The notes under the pieces were generated by a model, which was not told the origin of the DNA, did not search any database, and saw only the letters and a list, made by a program, of their open reading frames with translations. The translations under genes were made by a program, and so were the position numbers. A stretch of DNA of 64,000 bases from Mucilaginibacter daejeonensis (GTDB lineage Bacteria > Bacteroidota > Bacteroidia > Sphingobacteriales > Sphingobacteriaceae), in assembly GCF_020783335.1 (NCBI RefSeq), contig NZ_CP086068.1, positions 3,472,001 through 3,536,000 on the forward strand, in the 5' to 3' direction. Position 1 is the first letter of the stretch. Each line of letters starts with the position of its first letter. Positions 12,138 through 22,300 of the stretch are shown piece by piece.

Positions 12138-14171
12138 TTATTGACCACTTGCTATTACCGGCCTGTCGGTACGGAACGGCGATGCTGGTAGACCTTCTTT
12201 ATTGTACAGGTCGGCATTCTCGGGGTTATCGGCCCAGGCATAACGAACATATTTGGGTTGAACAACCTCAGCGTTGCTTACGACCACCTTGTTGCCTACT
12301 ATCTTGGCATCCGCCCAAACGAAGCGTTTATCCTCGCCAGCTATGGCAAAACCTGTCACGACGGTATCGCCGATGGTGGTAAGCCCACTGCCGATGTTAT
12401 CAAAGGTCAATTCGATCTGCCGGCCTTTGATCTCCGTTGAATGTAAGGTCGGTCCTGAGTATACTACAGAACGGTCGCCATAGGCCAGCTTTTGCGCGGC
12501 GAGGGCCAGGCGGTCTCCGACGATCTTTTTGCGTAGCGGGTGGATGTCATTCCATTCGCCGGCATCTATAGTGACGGCCAAAGCGGTATTGGGCAATGCC
12601 AGGGCATCACGTTGTGCCTCCCGTATCTCGGCCCAGCCACTTTCGGCCGGGGTATATTGCACATCGCCAAAGTTAGGCAGTTGCACCACCAGTAATGGCA
12701 GATCACCTTGCCCCCATTTGCTGCGCCAATTGGTGATCAGTGTCTTCAACAAGCTCGCATAATCGCGCGAGCCCACGTTCGATTCGCCCTGATACCACAC
12801 CATGCCTTTAATGGTGTAAGGTGTAGCCGGAGCGATCATGGCATTGTACAAGCCAGTAGGCTCATTCTGGGCATTGAGCATCATCATGGGTGGTGCGCCA
12901 CGGCCCATGCGGCGGTCGTCAAACACCTGTCCTACTTTGTACCACCAGTCCCCGCGCAGGTCTATGGTGGTTCGCCCGTCAGTAAGCTCGTAGCGCTTAT
13001 CGGGCACAAAGCCACCTTTACCAGCAGTGCTGGTGAGCCGCACCACGATCAAATTTTTGCCTGCCTTAAGCAGGCCGGCCGGTACATTGTAACGCCTTGG
13101 TGGATACTGGTAAGTGATGTTTCCTACCTTTTGCCCGTTCACGTAGGTCTCGTCGGCATCAATGATGCGCCCCATGAACAGCTTAGCGGGTTTGCCAGCC
13201 ATAGAAACAGGAACATCGATCTCCTTTCGGAACCAAACGATACCATTAAGGCCCTTCACACCCTGGTCGGCCCAGTAGCCGGGCAGCCAGAATTTATGCC
13301 AGTTGTAAGGCTTATAAGCAGGGTCGAACCACTTCACCTTTTCGGCCATGCCAGCATCCAAGCTTTTTGCCGCAACTGCGGGCGCGTTTGCCGGCAGCGC
13401 AGGTCGTTTAAAACCCTCGAAGAAAGTGCTGTCGTTAAACTGCGCTACCCGTTTGCCATACTCGCTTACCTTGCTGATGGCATCGGCACTGATCCACGCT
13501 TGTATAGGTGTACCACCAACGCTGGAGTTGATGATGCCGATAGGCACATGATATTTTTGGTACAGCGCGCGTGACATAAAGAAGGCTACGGCACCAAAGT
13601 CGAGTATGGTTTGCGGATCTGCTTTCACCCATTTGCCGGGTGGCAGGTCCTGGTGTACCTTGCGTACATCGGCCATCGTGGGCACAAAAAAGTTGCGGAT
13701 ATCAGGATAGTTAGCCGTGGCTATATCCTGCGGATAAACTTCCTTGACCCGCTCCATTAAAATGGTCATGTTCGATTGCCCCGAGAAGAACCAAACATCA
13801 CCCACCATGATATCGGATAGCGTGATATGGTCCTTACCGTCAAGCTGCATGGTGTACGGGCCGCCGGCACGCATGGCCGGTAACTCGGTACTCCAATTAC
13901 CCTGAGCATCGGCCTTGGCCGTCACCTTCTTTTTGTTGAACGTGATGCTCACCTTTTCACTTGCATCGGCCCAACCCCAGATCCGGATCTTGGCATCGCG
14001 TTGCAGGATCATGCCGTTGCTTACCAATTGCGGCAGGCGGATGTTTGCAAAAGCCTGCCCTGTGGTCAAGCCTAATACACCTACCAGGCAGGTCACCATT
14101 TTCTGGCAAGTTCTGCGGAGGTTATTGCTTATCCTATCTTCTCTTGTGTTATGATCTTTGTTCAGGATCAT
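12138..14171 (-). CDS. Large SASA-domain sialate O-acetylesterase-like protein
   Basis: This 677-residue protein belongs to the family annotated as sialate O-acetylesterase. In xylan loci it is usually taken to be a carbohydrate acetylesterase, because plant xylan has no sialic acid. It shows a first SGNH block (WFFSGQSNM), an inserted beta-sandwich (about 300-420, with a galactose-binding-like fold), and a second block (MVWYQGESNVGS). A signal peptide ends near AFAN. The longest frame starts at GTG 14195; ATG 14171 is preferred, and ATG 14099 (MVTCLVGVLG) would also give a clean signal peptide. It is the third gene of the operon. Its true acyl substrate is unknown. Confidence 0.85.
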   Translation of the reverse strand: MILNKDHNTREDRISNNLRRTCQKMVTCLVGVLGLTTGQAFANIRLPQLVSNGMILQRDAKIRIWGWADASEKVSITFNKKKVTAKADAQGNWSTELPAMRAGGPYTMQLDGKDHITLSDIMVGDVWFFSGQSNMTILMERVKEVYPQDIATANYPDIRNFFVPTMADVRKVHQDLPPGKWVKADPQTILDFGAVAFFMSRALYQKYHVPIGIINSSVGGTPIQAWISADAISKVSEYGKRVAQFNDSTFFEGFKRPALPANAPAVAAKSLDAGMAEKVKWFDPAYKPYNWHKFWLPGYWADQGVKGLNGIVWFRKEIDVPVSMAGKPAKLFMGRIIDADETYVNGQKVGNITYQYPPRRYNVPAGLLKAGKNLIVVRLTSTAGKGGFVPDKRYELTDGRTTIDLRGDWWYKVGQVFDDRRMGRGAPPMMMLNAQNEPTGLYNAMIAPATPYTIKGMVWYQGESNVGSRDYASLLKTLITNWRSKWGQGDLPLLVVQLPNFGDVQYTPAESGWAEIREAQRDALALPNTALAVTIDAGEWNDIHPLRKKIVGDRLALAAQKLAYGDRSVVYSGPTLHSTEIKGRQIELTFDNIGSGLTTIGDTVVTGFAIAGEDKRFVWADAKIVGNKVVVSNAEVVQPKYVRYAWADNPENADLYNKEGLPASPFRTDRPVIASGQ

Positions 14172-14202
14172 CAGCTTATTTTCTTTCCAACTCACTTGTA
14201 CC

Positions 14203-15555
14203 TTATTTAAAACTTATCCAATCTATCTGCACCGGGGTGCCGGTATCTGACATAACGAACAGATCATGCACGCCTTTCAATTTTTTGGTGAGGGCATGCT
14301 CTCTCACCTTCCAATTACTGCTTCCGCTCAATTTTACCCGAGCTATGGGTTGCCCAATAGGCTTATCGGCATAAATGCTAATGACAGCACCATCAGCTGC
14401 GATCGCGTTAATGGTCAGCTTGGCCGAGGATGGAGTCTTTGACAGGTCGACCTTGTTGTATCGCACCCACGCGCCTTTTTGATCAAATGCTACCTTCCAA
14501 CCTTTAAAACGGTCGGCGGTATCAATGAACTGTACGTTGGTACCCTGCGGGCTTATGGCGCTGTAGCGATCGAGCTGTATGTGGGCACTAGCTTGCGTGA
14601 TACCTACTCCGCGAAGCGTTGGCGTCACCTTGCGGATCGTGCCATCGGCGTTGAAGAACAGGCTATCGGCTCTGATCGAACGGTTCTTATCAAAGTTGGG
14701 CGACAGGTCCTTGTCGTGGTAGAACAGGTACCATTGATCTTTGAGCAAGATGATGGAATGATGCACGGTCCAGCATCCGTTAGGCGATTCGTCCATGATA
14801 ACGCCCTTGATGGTGAACGGCCCCAGCGGATCAGTAGCTGTGGCATACTCTAACCGCTCGATCTTGTTCTCGACATGTGGGTAGGTCATGTAATAGACAC
14901 CCTTACGTTCGAACAAATAAGGTCCTTCTTTGAGGCCCTTTTCAGGTAATGCACTTAATATTTTTGGCTCTGAGTCCAATTCGAGCATATTCTCCTTCAA
15001 CTTGGCACCATAGATATTGCCTTGCGACCAGTACAGGTAAGCCTGTCCATCTTTGTCGATGAACACGTTAGGGTCGATGCCATGCACGCCTTTGATCGCT
15101 TCGGCCTGCGGTTTAAAAGGGCCGTAAGGCTGATCGGCAACCGCCACACCTATGCCGAAACCTTTGCGGGGACCATCACCTTTAACAGTAGCTGGGAAAT
15201 AGAAATAATATTTACCGTTGCGGGCTACACAATCAGGTGCCCACATGGCATAACCGGCCGGATCGGCCCAAGGCACCTGCGTTTGGTTGAGGATAACGCC
15301 ATGGTCGGTCCACTGGGTCATATCAGCCGATGAGAAAACGTGATAGTCTTCCATACAGAACCAACCAGGCCTGCCTTTACCTGGCTGCGCCTTGATATCA
15401 TGCGATGGATATATATACACACGCCCGTTGAACACACGTGCCGAGGGATCCGCCGTGTACTGATCGGTAATCAGGGGGTTCTGGGCCGCTATCACGGTCG
15501 GTAATAAGATCAAAGCGCTTAAGGCGGCGAGTGCAGTTAATAGATATTTGGACAT
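14203..15555 (-). CDS. GH43 glycosidase with C-terminal CBM6
   Basis: The 450-residue secreted enzyme has a GH43 propeller (about 25-320) and a CBM6 sandwich (about 330-450). Candidate catalytic residues are Asp36 (YTADPSAR), Asp161 (GIDPNVF) and Glu210 (LKEGPYLF). The YPSHDI motif after blade I and the SIILL/FYHDKDLS region group it with the 370-residue lipoprotein at 26642-27754, which lacks a CBM. The signal peptide ends near VIAAQ with no lipobox, so it is probably periplasmic. Family members with this layout include arabinoxylan arabinofuranohydrolases; that activity is inferred. It follows the first gene of the operon by 29 bases. Confidence 0.9.
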   Translation of the reverse strand: MSKYLLTALAALSALILLPTVIAAQNPLITDQYTADPSARVFNGRVYIYPSHDIKAQPGKGRPGWFCMEDYHVFSSADMTQWTDHGVILNQTQVPWADPAGYAMWAPDCVARNGKYYFYFPATVKGDGPRKGFGIGVAVADQPYGPFKPQAEAIKGVHGIDPNVFIDKDGQAYLYWSQGNIYGAKLKENMLELDSEPKILSALPEKGLKEGPYLFERKGVYYMTYPHVENKIERLEYATATDPLGPFTIKGVIMDESPNGCWTVHHSIILLKDQWYLFYHDKDLSPNFDKNRSIRADSLFFNADGTIRKVTPTLRGVGITQASAHIQLDRYSAISPQGTNVQFIDTADRFKGWKVAFDQKGAWVRYNKVDLSKTPSSAKLTINAIAADGAVISIYADKPIGQPIARVKLSGSSNWKVREHALTKKLKGVHDLFVMSDTGTPVQIDWISFK

Positions 15556-15584
15556 TTTTAGATAGATGTATTGATACGATGGAT

Positions 15585-17198
15585 CTAAGGTCTTTTCGCT
15601 GGTATCAGATCTTTGGCTTCATTCAGCCTGTCACTGATCTTGAACTCATCGAAATCGGCATAGCCACCGGGTACTGATGTGGCATAGTTGAACAAGCCAA
15701 ATCGATAACCCATAAAATGCGGGATGGTATAGGCCATTTGCACGGCGGAGCCAAGTGCTGTCCACGACCTCCCGTCGAGGCTGTAAGCGAAGTAACCCTT
15801 GTCTGTACGGTCCCTAACATCACATGAGGCCTTTAGATAGACCTTGTCCCGGTCGAGCGGTACAGCGGCCACCTCTTCGGCCTTACCGCTTTGCGCGTTC
15901 ACCATCACGATATATTTTTTACCACCAGACATCCTGACGCCGATCCAGCCATATCGCTGCTGAAGCAGCATCAGCCCGGCGTGGTCCCCATCTTTAAGGT
16001 GCGATACATCGACCACCGTAGTGGCCACGCATACCGGGCCAACGATACGTTGTGTTAGGGTATTGCGGGCTAACAAGATGGAAGTATCGATACGGCCTGT
16101 GGTAAGACGCAAGTGACCGGAGCGTGCGGTAAGTGACCAAAGCGCCGGGTCAGGGTTATGGTTCCACTGCCAAACCAATGGCAAGGGCCTGTCACCTTTT
16201 TTACGCGAAAAATCATCTGAGGCTACAATGTGAGGGATAAGCCGTTTACTTGGAGGCAGGGCGAGCTGCATAGGCACTTTACCATTCTCGCCCAAAACCG
16301 GCCAGCCATCCTGCCAGTTCACGGGCACCCAATACGGGACACGGCCTACGGCACCATTATCCCTGAACAGGTAAGCGAACCACTTGCCTTGAGGTGTGCT
16401 GATCAATCCGCCCTGTGCAACGCCCTTATCCTGCAAAGCCACCCGGCCCTCGTAAGGCCCGGTCAGTTTATCGGCCTTATGAATGATCACCGTACGCATG
16501 TTTCCTTTAGGCCAACTGATGTTGAACAGGTAGTACTTGCCGTTCACCTTGAACATTTGCGAACCTTCGGCCGGCAAACCGTCAGTGCCTGCCACCGCAC
16601 TGGCATTCTCAATGATCACTTGCGGCGTAGTGTTAGGCGCTATGCCGGTCAGGTCGGCATTGAGTTGGGCCAGCATGATACGGCCACTGCCATAGATCAT
16701 GTAAGCTTTGCCGTCATCATCAAAAAACAAAGAATGATCATGCAATGATGGCTTGAACGAGACCGCCTTCCAGGGGCCTTTTTCAATATTGCTGGTGCTG
16801 TAAATGTACGTTTTGCCTGTGGTGCCCGAAAAGGTACTGACGTAATATTTCCCTTTGTGATAACGTAAGCTGCTGGCCCATGAGCCGCGGCCATAGTTAC
16901 TTTTGCCGTTCTTTAAATTCAACTCATCGGTATCGTCGAGCGTGTCATACGCATAGCTTACCAAGGTCCAGTTGACCAGATCGGTCGACCGCATGATCGG
17001 CACACCAGGGCTCATGTGCATGGTGGTGCTGCTCATATAATATACCTTCCCTACCCTGATCATGGACAGATCGGGCACATCGGCATAAATGATCGGGTTG
17101 GTGGCCTGTTGTGCCATCACATTTCCAGTGGCCGTTATCATCAGGGCGAATACCATAAGATGGAACGACCGCAGTTTTTGAAATATTGATCTGAGCAT
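15585..17198 (-). CDS. GH43 beta-xylosidase/arabinofuranosidase with ConA-like C-terminal domain (first gene of operon)
   Basis: The 537-residue secreted protein starts the 11-gene operon. Its GH43 propeller (about 33-320) has YADVPDLSM with Asp43 as base, HDHSLFFDDDG with Asp154, and PAEGSQMF with Glu211 as acid. Residues about 340-525 form the concanavalin-like domain found in exo-acting GH43 xylosidases. The ADVPDLS variant of blade I is typical of GH43_12-like proteins. The signal peptide ends near NVMAQ. It is divergent from the GH43 gene at 17590, with 391 bases between them that should hold the operon promoter, though no consensus -7 box is seen on this strand. Confidence 0.9.
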   Translation of the reverse strand: MLRSIFQKLRSFHLMVFALMITATGNVMAQQATNPIIYADVPDLSMIRVGKVYYMSSTTMHMSPGVPIMRSTDLVNWTLVSYAYDTLDDTDELNLKNGKSNYGRGSWASSLRYHKGKYYVSTFSGTTGKTYIYSTSNIEKGPWKAVSFKPSLHDHSLFFDDDGKAYMIYGSGRIMLAQLNADLTGIAPNTTPQVIIENASAVAGTDGLPAEGSQMFKVNGKYYLFNISWPKGNMRTVIIHKADKLTGPYEGRVALQDKGVAQGGLISTPQGKWFAYLFRDNGAVGRVPYWVPVNWQDGWPVLGENGKVPMQLALPPSKRLIPHIVASDDFSRKKGDRPLPLVWQWNHNPDPALWSLTARSGHLRLTTGRIDTSILLARNTLTQRIVGPVCVATTVVDVSHLKDGDHAGLMLLQQRYGWIGVRMSGGKKYIVMVNAQSGKAEEVAAVPLDRDKVYLKASCDVRDRTDKGYFAYSLDGRSWTALGSAVQMAYTIPHFMGYRFGLFNYATSVPGGYADFDEFKISDRLNEAKDLIPAKRP

Positions 17199-17589
17199 GT
17201 AGCTTACCAGAGGTAGTTAAGTGGTTGGCTGACCCGCAGGGCAATTTTGCCTGACAGGTCAGCAATGGTTCATCATTGGTTAGCAATGCATCGCACCGCT
17301 TTGTTGGCCATAAATATCACCATGATCAGCAGTAATGTATATCACATTTGTTTAATATACATGGCAGAATGTTCACTCATATGTTTTTACGCACTTGAAA
17401 TGGCTGTTTGAGGTGCTCAACAATTGAGCTATAACAAAACGAACGTTCCCGGATGAACATAACTGTTACTCCTTTGCACATTTGAGCCTACTGACCTTGT
17501 TCAAGGTAGCTACTTTTAAATTGCAGTGGTACGGCCGATCATTAAGATGAATGGGCCATCTCCGCGCTAGCAAAAACCAATTATACACT
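17199..17589. promoter_or_regulatory. Divergent regulatory region between the xylan operon and a GH43 gene
   Basis: This 391-base gap must drive both directions. It contains several small dyads. GGCAATTTTGCC (17240-17251) and CTGACAGGTCAG (17251-17262) lie in the leader of the minus-strand operon. GCTCAA-CAA-TTGAGC is at 17415-17429, GAACGTTC at 17441-17448 and ACCTTG-TT-CAAGGT at 17494-17507. The last is followed by TACTTTTA (17511-17518), a one-mismatch -7 box for the plus-strand gene. One of these dyads may bind the HTCS regulator; that is inference. Confidence 0.45.
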
Positions 17590-19260
17590 ATGCTTAAAAA
17601 ACTACTCATTGCACTGCTTATTACCGGCTCGGCACAGTTGACCACACAAGCCCAGACCAAGGTCAACAATCCCATACTGGCTGGCTTTTACCCCGACCCC
17701 AGTATAGTTAAAGTGAATAAGGATTACTACCTGGTCAACTCCTCGTTCGCTTATTTCCCAGGCATACCGGTATTTCACAGCCAAGACCTCAAGAATTGGA
17801 AGCAGATCAGTAATGTGATCGACCGCCCTACCCAAATGAACTTTATGGGCGACCGCGTGACCCGTGGCCTGTTCGCACCTGCGATCAACTACCATAACGG
17901 CACCTATTACATCACCTGTACCCAGATCGATCAAAAGGGCAATTTCCTGATGAGCTCCAAGGATCCGGCCGGACCATGGAGCGACCCGATATGGCTGCCG
18001 CAGGTACGAGGTATAGATCCGTCATTGTTTTTTGATGGCGACAAGGCCTACATCATTTACAACGGTGATGCACCTGACAATAAGCCCTTGTACAGCGGCC
18101 ACCGCACCATACGCATGCATGAGATAGACCCGTTGACAGGCAAACTGATCGGCGACAATCAGGTACTGGTGAACGGCGGTGTGGACCTGTCGAAAAAGCC
18201 GGTTTGGATCGAAGGACCGCACGTTATGAAAGTGGGTGATTGGTATTACCTGTATGCGGCCGAAGGCGGCACATCTGTCAATCACTCTGAGGTAGTTTTC
18301 AGAAGCAAAGCGGTCAATGGCCCGTACGTACCTTATGAGCACAACCCGATATTGACCCAGCGCGACCTGCCTGCCGACCGTAAAGATCCTATCACCTCTG
18401 CGGGCCATGCCGAATTTGTGACCGGTCCTGATGGCCGCACTTATGCCGTGTTCCTGGCGGTAAGGCCTTATGAGGGCAACTATTACAACACCGGCCGCGA
18501 GACCTTTTTAGCCCCGGTGACCTGGAAGAACGAATGGCCGGTAGTTGATCTTGGCGGGCCGGAGATACCCTACACCTTTGAGCTACCCTACAAAACCACT
18601 ACGGTTAAAGGCCTGCCCCCATTGAACGGTAACTTCAGCTACCGCACCCGGTTCGAGAACGGCATCGATGGGTCATGCTTATTCCTGCGTACTTACGAGC
18701 CCGGATGGCTCACCTTCAATAAAGCCGACGGATTGGTCATGAAGATCAGACCGGAGACCTGCATGGGCAAAGGTCATCCATCATTCATAGGCAAAAGACA
18801 GCAGCACATGCGCTGCGAGGCCACCACAACCGTACGCTTCAACCCTGCCAAGCCTAACGAAAAGGCCGGTCTGTTGGCCTTCCAGGACGAACATCATTTT
18901 TACTTTGCCTGCCGTTCTAAAGACAGCACAGGCAAAGCCGTAGTTCAGCTGTACCGCTCACCGCAAAAAGGCGAGACCATGGAACTCATGACCGAACGTA
19001 CATTGACCACCCCTAACGCCGAACTGAACCTGCGCATCAAGGCCGACGGCGCCCGCTATAGTTTCGAATATTCGGAAGGCGGTCAGCCTTGGAAGATGCT
19101 GGACGGCAATGTGGATGGAAAGTTCCTGAGCACGCAAGTGGCCGGCGGTTTCATAGGCAGTTTGTTCGCGCTTTATGGCACCTCATCAGGCGAGGCCTCG
19201 AATAATAAGGCCATATTCAGATCATTTACCTACTCGGGTAACGACAGCGTTTACAAATGA
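17590..19260 (+). CDS. GH43 xylan beta-xylosidase-like enzyme with ConA-like C-terminal domain
   Basis: From ATG 17590 (MLKKLLIALLITGSAQ) the protein has 556 residues with a clean signal peptide; an upstream in-frame ATG at 17551 would add 13 residues before it. The GH43 propeller (about 26-330) carries FYPDPSI with Asp36, GIDPSLFF with Asp143 and VWIEGPHVM with Glu208. A concanavalin-like beta-xylosidase C-terminal domain spans about 355-545. The layout matches exo-xylosidases that also act on arabinosides. It is divergent from the 11-gene operon and convergent with the HTCS gene, from which it is separated by a strong hairpin. It is likely a single-gene unit. Confidence 0.9.
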   Translation: MLKKLLIALLITGSAQLTTQAQTKVNNPILAGFYPDPSIVKVNKDYYLVNSSFAYFPGIPVFHSQDLKNWKQISNVIDRPTQMNFMGDRVTRGLFAPAINYHNGTYYITCTQIDQKGNFLMSSKDPAGPWSDPIWLPQVRGIDPSLFFDGDKAYIIYNGDAPDNKPLYSGHRTIRMHEIDPLTGKLIGDNQVLVNGGVDLSKKPVWIEGPHVMKVGDWYYLYAAEGGTSVNHSEVVFRSKAVNGPYVPYEHNPILTQRDLPADRKDPITSAGHAEFVTGPDGRTYAVFLAVRPYEGNYYNTGRETFLAPVTWKNEWPVVDLGGPEIPYTFELPYKTTTVKGLPPLNGNFSYRTRFENGIDGSCLFLRTYEPGWLTFNKADGLVMKIRPETCMGKGHPSFIGKRQQHMRCEATTTVRFNPAKPNEKAGLLAFQDEHHFYFACRSKDSTGKAVVQLYRSPQKGETMELMTERTLTTPNAELNLRIKADGARYSFEYSEGGQPWKMLDGNVDGKFLSTQVAGGFIGSLFALYGTSSGEASNNKAIFRSFTYSGNDSVYK

Positions 19261-19283
19261 TGTAAATAACTATAAATCCCAAG

Positions 19284-19331
19284 AAAAAGCGGGATATATC
19301 ATACAAATAGCTGAGATATCCCGCTTTTTTT
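19284..19331. terminator. Bidirectional terminator between GH43 and the HTCS gene
   Basis: AAAAAGCGGGATAT (from 19284) pairs with ATATCCCGCTTTTT on the right arm (19315-19331), with A runs on one side and T runs on the other. That is ideal for stopping both converging genes. Confidence 0.85.
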
Positions 19332-19335
19332 ATTG

Positions 19336-22300
19336 TCAATTTGAGGCCTGGCCCGACCTTGAGCGGGCAGGTTTTCGTTTTTGATTAAGGTACTCGGAAG
19401 GCAGTATCTCGTACTTGGCCTTGAACGATTTGGCGAAATAGTTAGGTGTCGCAAAGCCCACCGTGTAGGCGATCTGCGCGATGTTCAGGTCACTGTTCTC
19501 CAACAGCATGGCTGCTTTTTCCAGCTTGATCGACCGAATGAATTCGACTGGTGAAAGTCCGGTTATCTCCAATAGCTTATTGTACAGCGACCCCCTGCTC
19601 ATACCAATATGCCTACTAAGGTCCTCTACAGAAAGCTGGGTATTGGTCAGGTTATCCTCAATATATTTCACCACCGACCGTAAGAACTTCTCATTCGCAG
19701 ATTCCACCTGTGGCTCATTAGTAGCCAGTTTCACCTGCTTGGCATAGGTTTGCTTCAGGGTCCGGTTAAAGCTTAGTAAGTTCTTGATACGGATATTCAA
19801 TATCTCGAGGCTGAACGGCTTGTTCAAATAATCATTAGCACCTGATGCTAAGCCTTTTAATTGCTTCTCTTCACCACTTGATGCGGTCAATAGAATGATC
19901 GGGATGTGGCTGGTCCGTTTATCGGCCTTGAGCTTTTGGCTAAGCTCCAATCCATCCATAAATGGCATGGTGATATCGCTCACGATAAGCTCTGGATGCG
20001 AGGCCAGCGCCTTTTGCCAACCCTCCTTGCCGTTAGCCGCCTCAATGATCTTGTAGTAAGGCTTTAAGTTATCTCTTAAAAAAAAGCGGAAATCCTCATT
20101 ATCCTCCACGATGAGTATCAATGGCAGGTGTTCGCCGGTGGCCGCTGTTTGTTCGGCAGGGCGCTCATGATGCGCGATAGTATCGTCTATTATGACCGTC
20201 TGGTCCTCTCCTTCTGTGGCGGTCGCATCGCGGTCGGGTTCTGCCAGTAACGTTCGGTCATTGGCCACAAAAGGCAGCTCGATCTTGAACTTGGTTCCTT
20301 CGCCCTGCACACTGTCCACAGTGATCTGGCCGCCATGCAATTGCACGAACTCCCTTACGATCGAAAGTCCTATACCACTGCCCTGATCAGCTATCGAATC
20401 GGTACCTCTGCTTTGGTAAAAGCGCTCGAAAATGTAGGCTTGGCTGTTCTGGTCGATGCCTATGCCGGTGTCGGATATTTCCAGGATCAGCGCGTTCTCG
20501 CCGTCATCTTGCAGGGCATTCTTCAGATAAGCTACGAGCATTACCTTGCCACCTTCCGAGCTAAATTTGAACGCGTTAGACAGCAAGTTAAACAGTATAC
20601 GCTCCAACTTATCAGCATCGAACGGAATATTCAGCCTGTCGATAGCGGTGGTGACCACAAAAGCGATCTGTTTTTTCTCTGACAGGTCCTGGAACGACTC
20701 ACAAACCTCCTTGATAAAGCCGATCACATCGCCGGTAGTAAGGTTCAGTTTCAGTTCGCGCTCTTCTATCTTTCTGAAATCGAGCAACTGGTTCACTAGA
20801 TTAAGTAATCGCCTCGCGTTACGTTTCACCAACCGCAATTGTACTACCGAATCGCCTTCCAACTGCGACCGGTGCAACAATTTCTCCACCGGCCCCATGA
20901 TCAATGATATAGGCGTGCGCAGGTCATGGCTCAAGTTGGTCAGAAACTTGATCTTCAGCTTGTCCAACTCATGCAGTCGCTCGGCCTCCATTTTACTTTG
21001 CTCGTGCAGGAATTCGCGCCTCAGTTTGCGGATACCACGGTAACGCAGCAGCAACAATGCCGAACCTGCCAAGGCAAGATATAGCAGGTAGGCCCAAATG
21101 GTCATCCAGAACGGTGGCTCGATGTTGATCTCGATAGACGCAGTATGCTGGCTCACGATACCATCGTTATTGGTAGCCTTCACCTCGAAGATGTATTTAC
21201 CCGGACTCAGGTTGGTGTAATAGGCCGTGGTCTTGTTACCGGCGCTGATCCAGTCACGATCGAAACCTTTCAGGCGGTAGTGATAGCTATTTTGGCGGGG
21301 GCTGGTAAAGTTCAGCGCCACAAAACTGATCGAAAAGTTCTGTTTATAGGCCAACGTTGCACCCTTGGCCACTGCTATATCGGCATCAAGGATGGTAGAA
21401 TCCTTACCGCTGATCACCCGATTACCGATACGGAACTCAGTGAAGATGATCTCGGCCGAGCGGCGGTTGAATTTGATGGTACGGGGATCGATGAAGTTCA
21501 ACCCCTCTCCTCCACCAAAGTATAAAGTGCCGTCATTGCTGATCATGCCTGAGCCATTCTTGAACGAGCTATTCTGCAATCCGTTATGATAACTATAGTT
21601 GACCACGCGGCCTTTGGTGGGATCAAGCCAGCTCACCCCTCTATTGGTACTCATCCAAATACGGCCGCTCTTATCACCCAGCACCTTGTGGATCACTCCA
21701 TCGGCCAGGCCCATTTTATAGCGGATCAGGTCTATCTTGGTCAGGTCCTCACTGATGGGCATCAGCCCATCGCCACCCGTACCGACCCACATGGCTCCGC
21801 TGGCATCTTGCCAAAAGCTGTTCATTTTGTTGCTGGGTAAAGCATATACCGAACCGCCCAGCAATTCGAAATTCTTTTTTGCAGGGTCATAAATAGCTAT
21901 ACCGGTGCCATAAGATCCGATCCACATGCGGCCTTTATTATCCTCGGTCAGTGAGCGTATATAACCGTTCAATGGCAGGTATTGCATGCCCTGGCCTTCG
22001 GCAGGTGGGCCATACCTAACGATCGAGCCGGTGGCTTGGTCAAGGATGTTGACGCCACCGCCGTTGGTACCGATCCATAGGCGGCCAGCCCGATCCTCCT
22101 TAAGGCAAAAGATGTCGTTGTTGTTCAACGTGTTTTCAGCCGTACCTTTGAGGTAGTGCTTCACTTGTCCGCTAGCTGGGTTCAAACTGAACAGGCCTTT
22201 TTGATAGGTACCTATCCACAAGGTTCCGTTACGGCTTGCTTCGAGCGCCAGGATCTTCATTTCCGATGATGCAGCACCCTGTCCATTGAGCGTGACGTGA

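Noticed and set aside
12708..13574. 288-residue plus-strand frame opposite the SASA esterase
   Set aside because: Shadow of the real gene; no start context, no motif.
12138..14171. Sialic acid catabolism gene
   Set aside because: The family name suggests sialate esterase, but no sialidase or neuraminate lyase genes are near and the operon is xylan-specific, so a sugar acetylesterase role is more likely.
17551..17589. N-terminal extension of the plus-strand GH43 from an upstream ATG
   Set aside because: It would put 13 polar residues before a complete signal peptide that has its own ATG at 17590.
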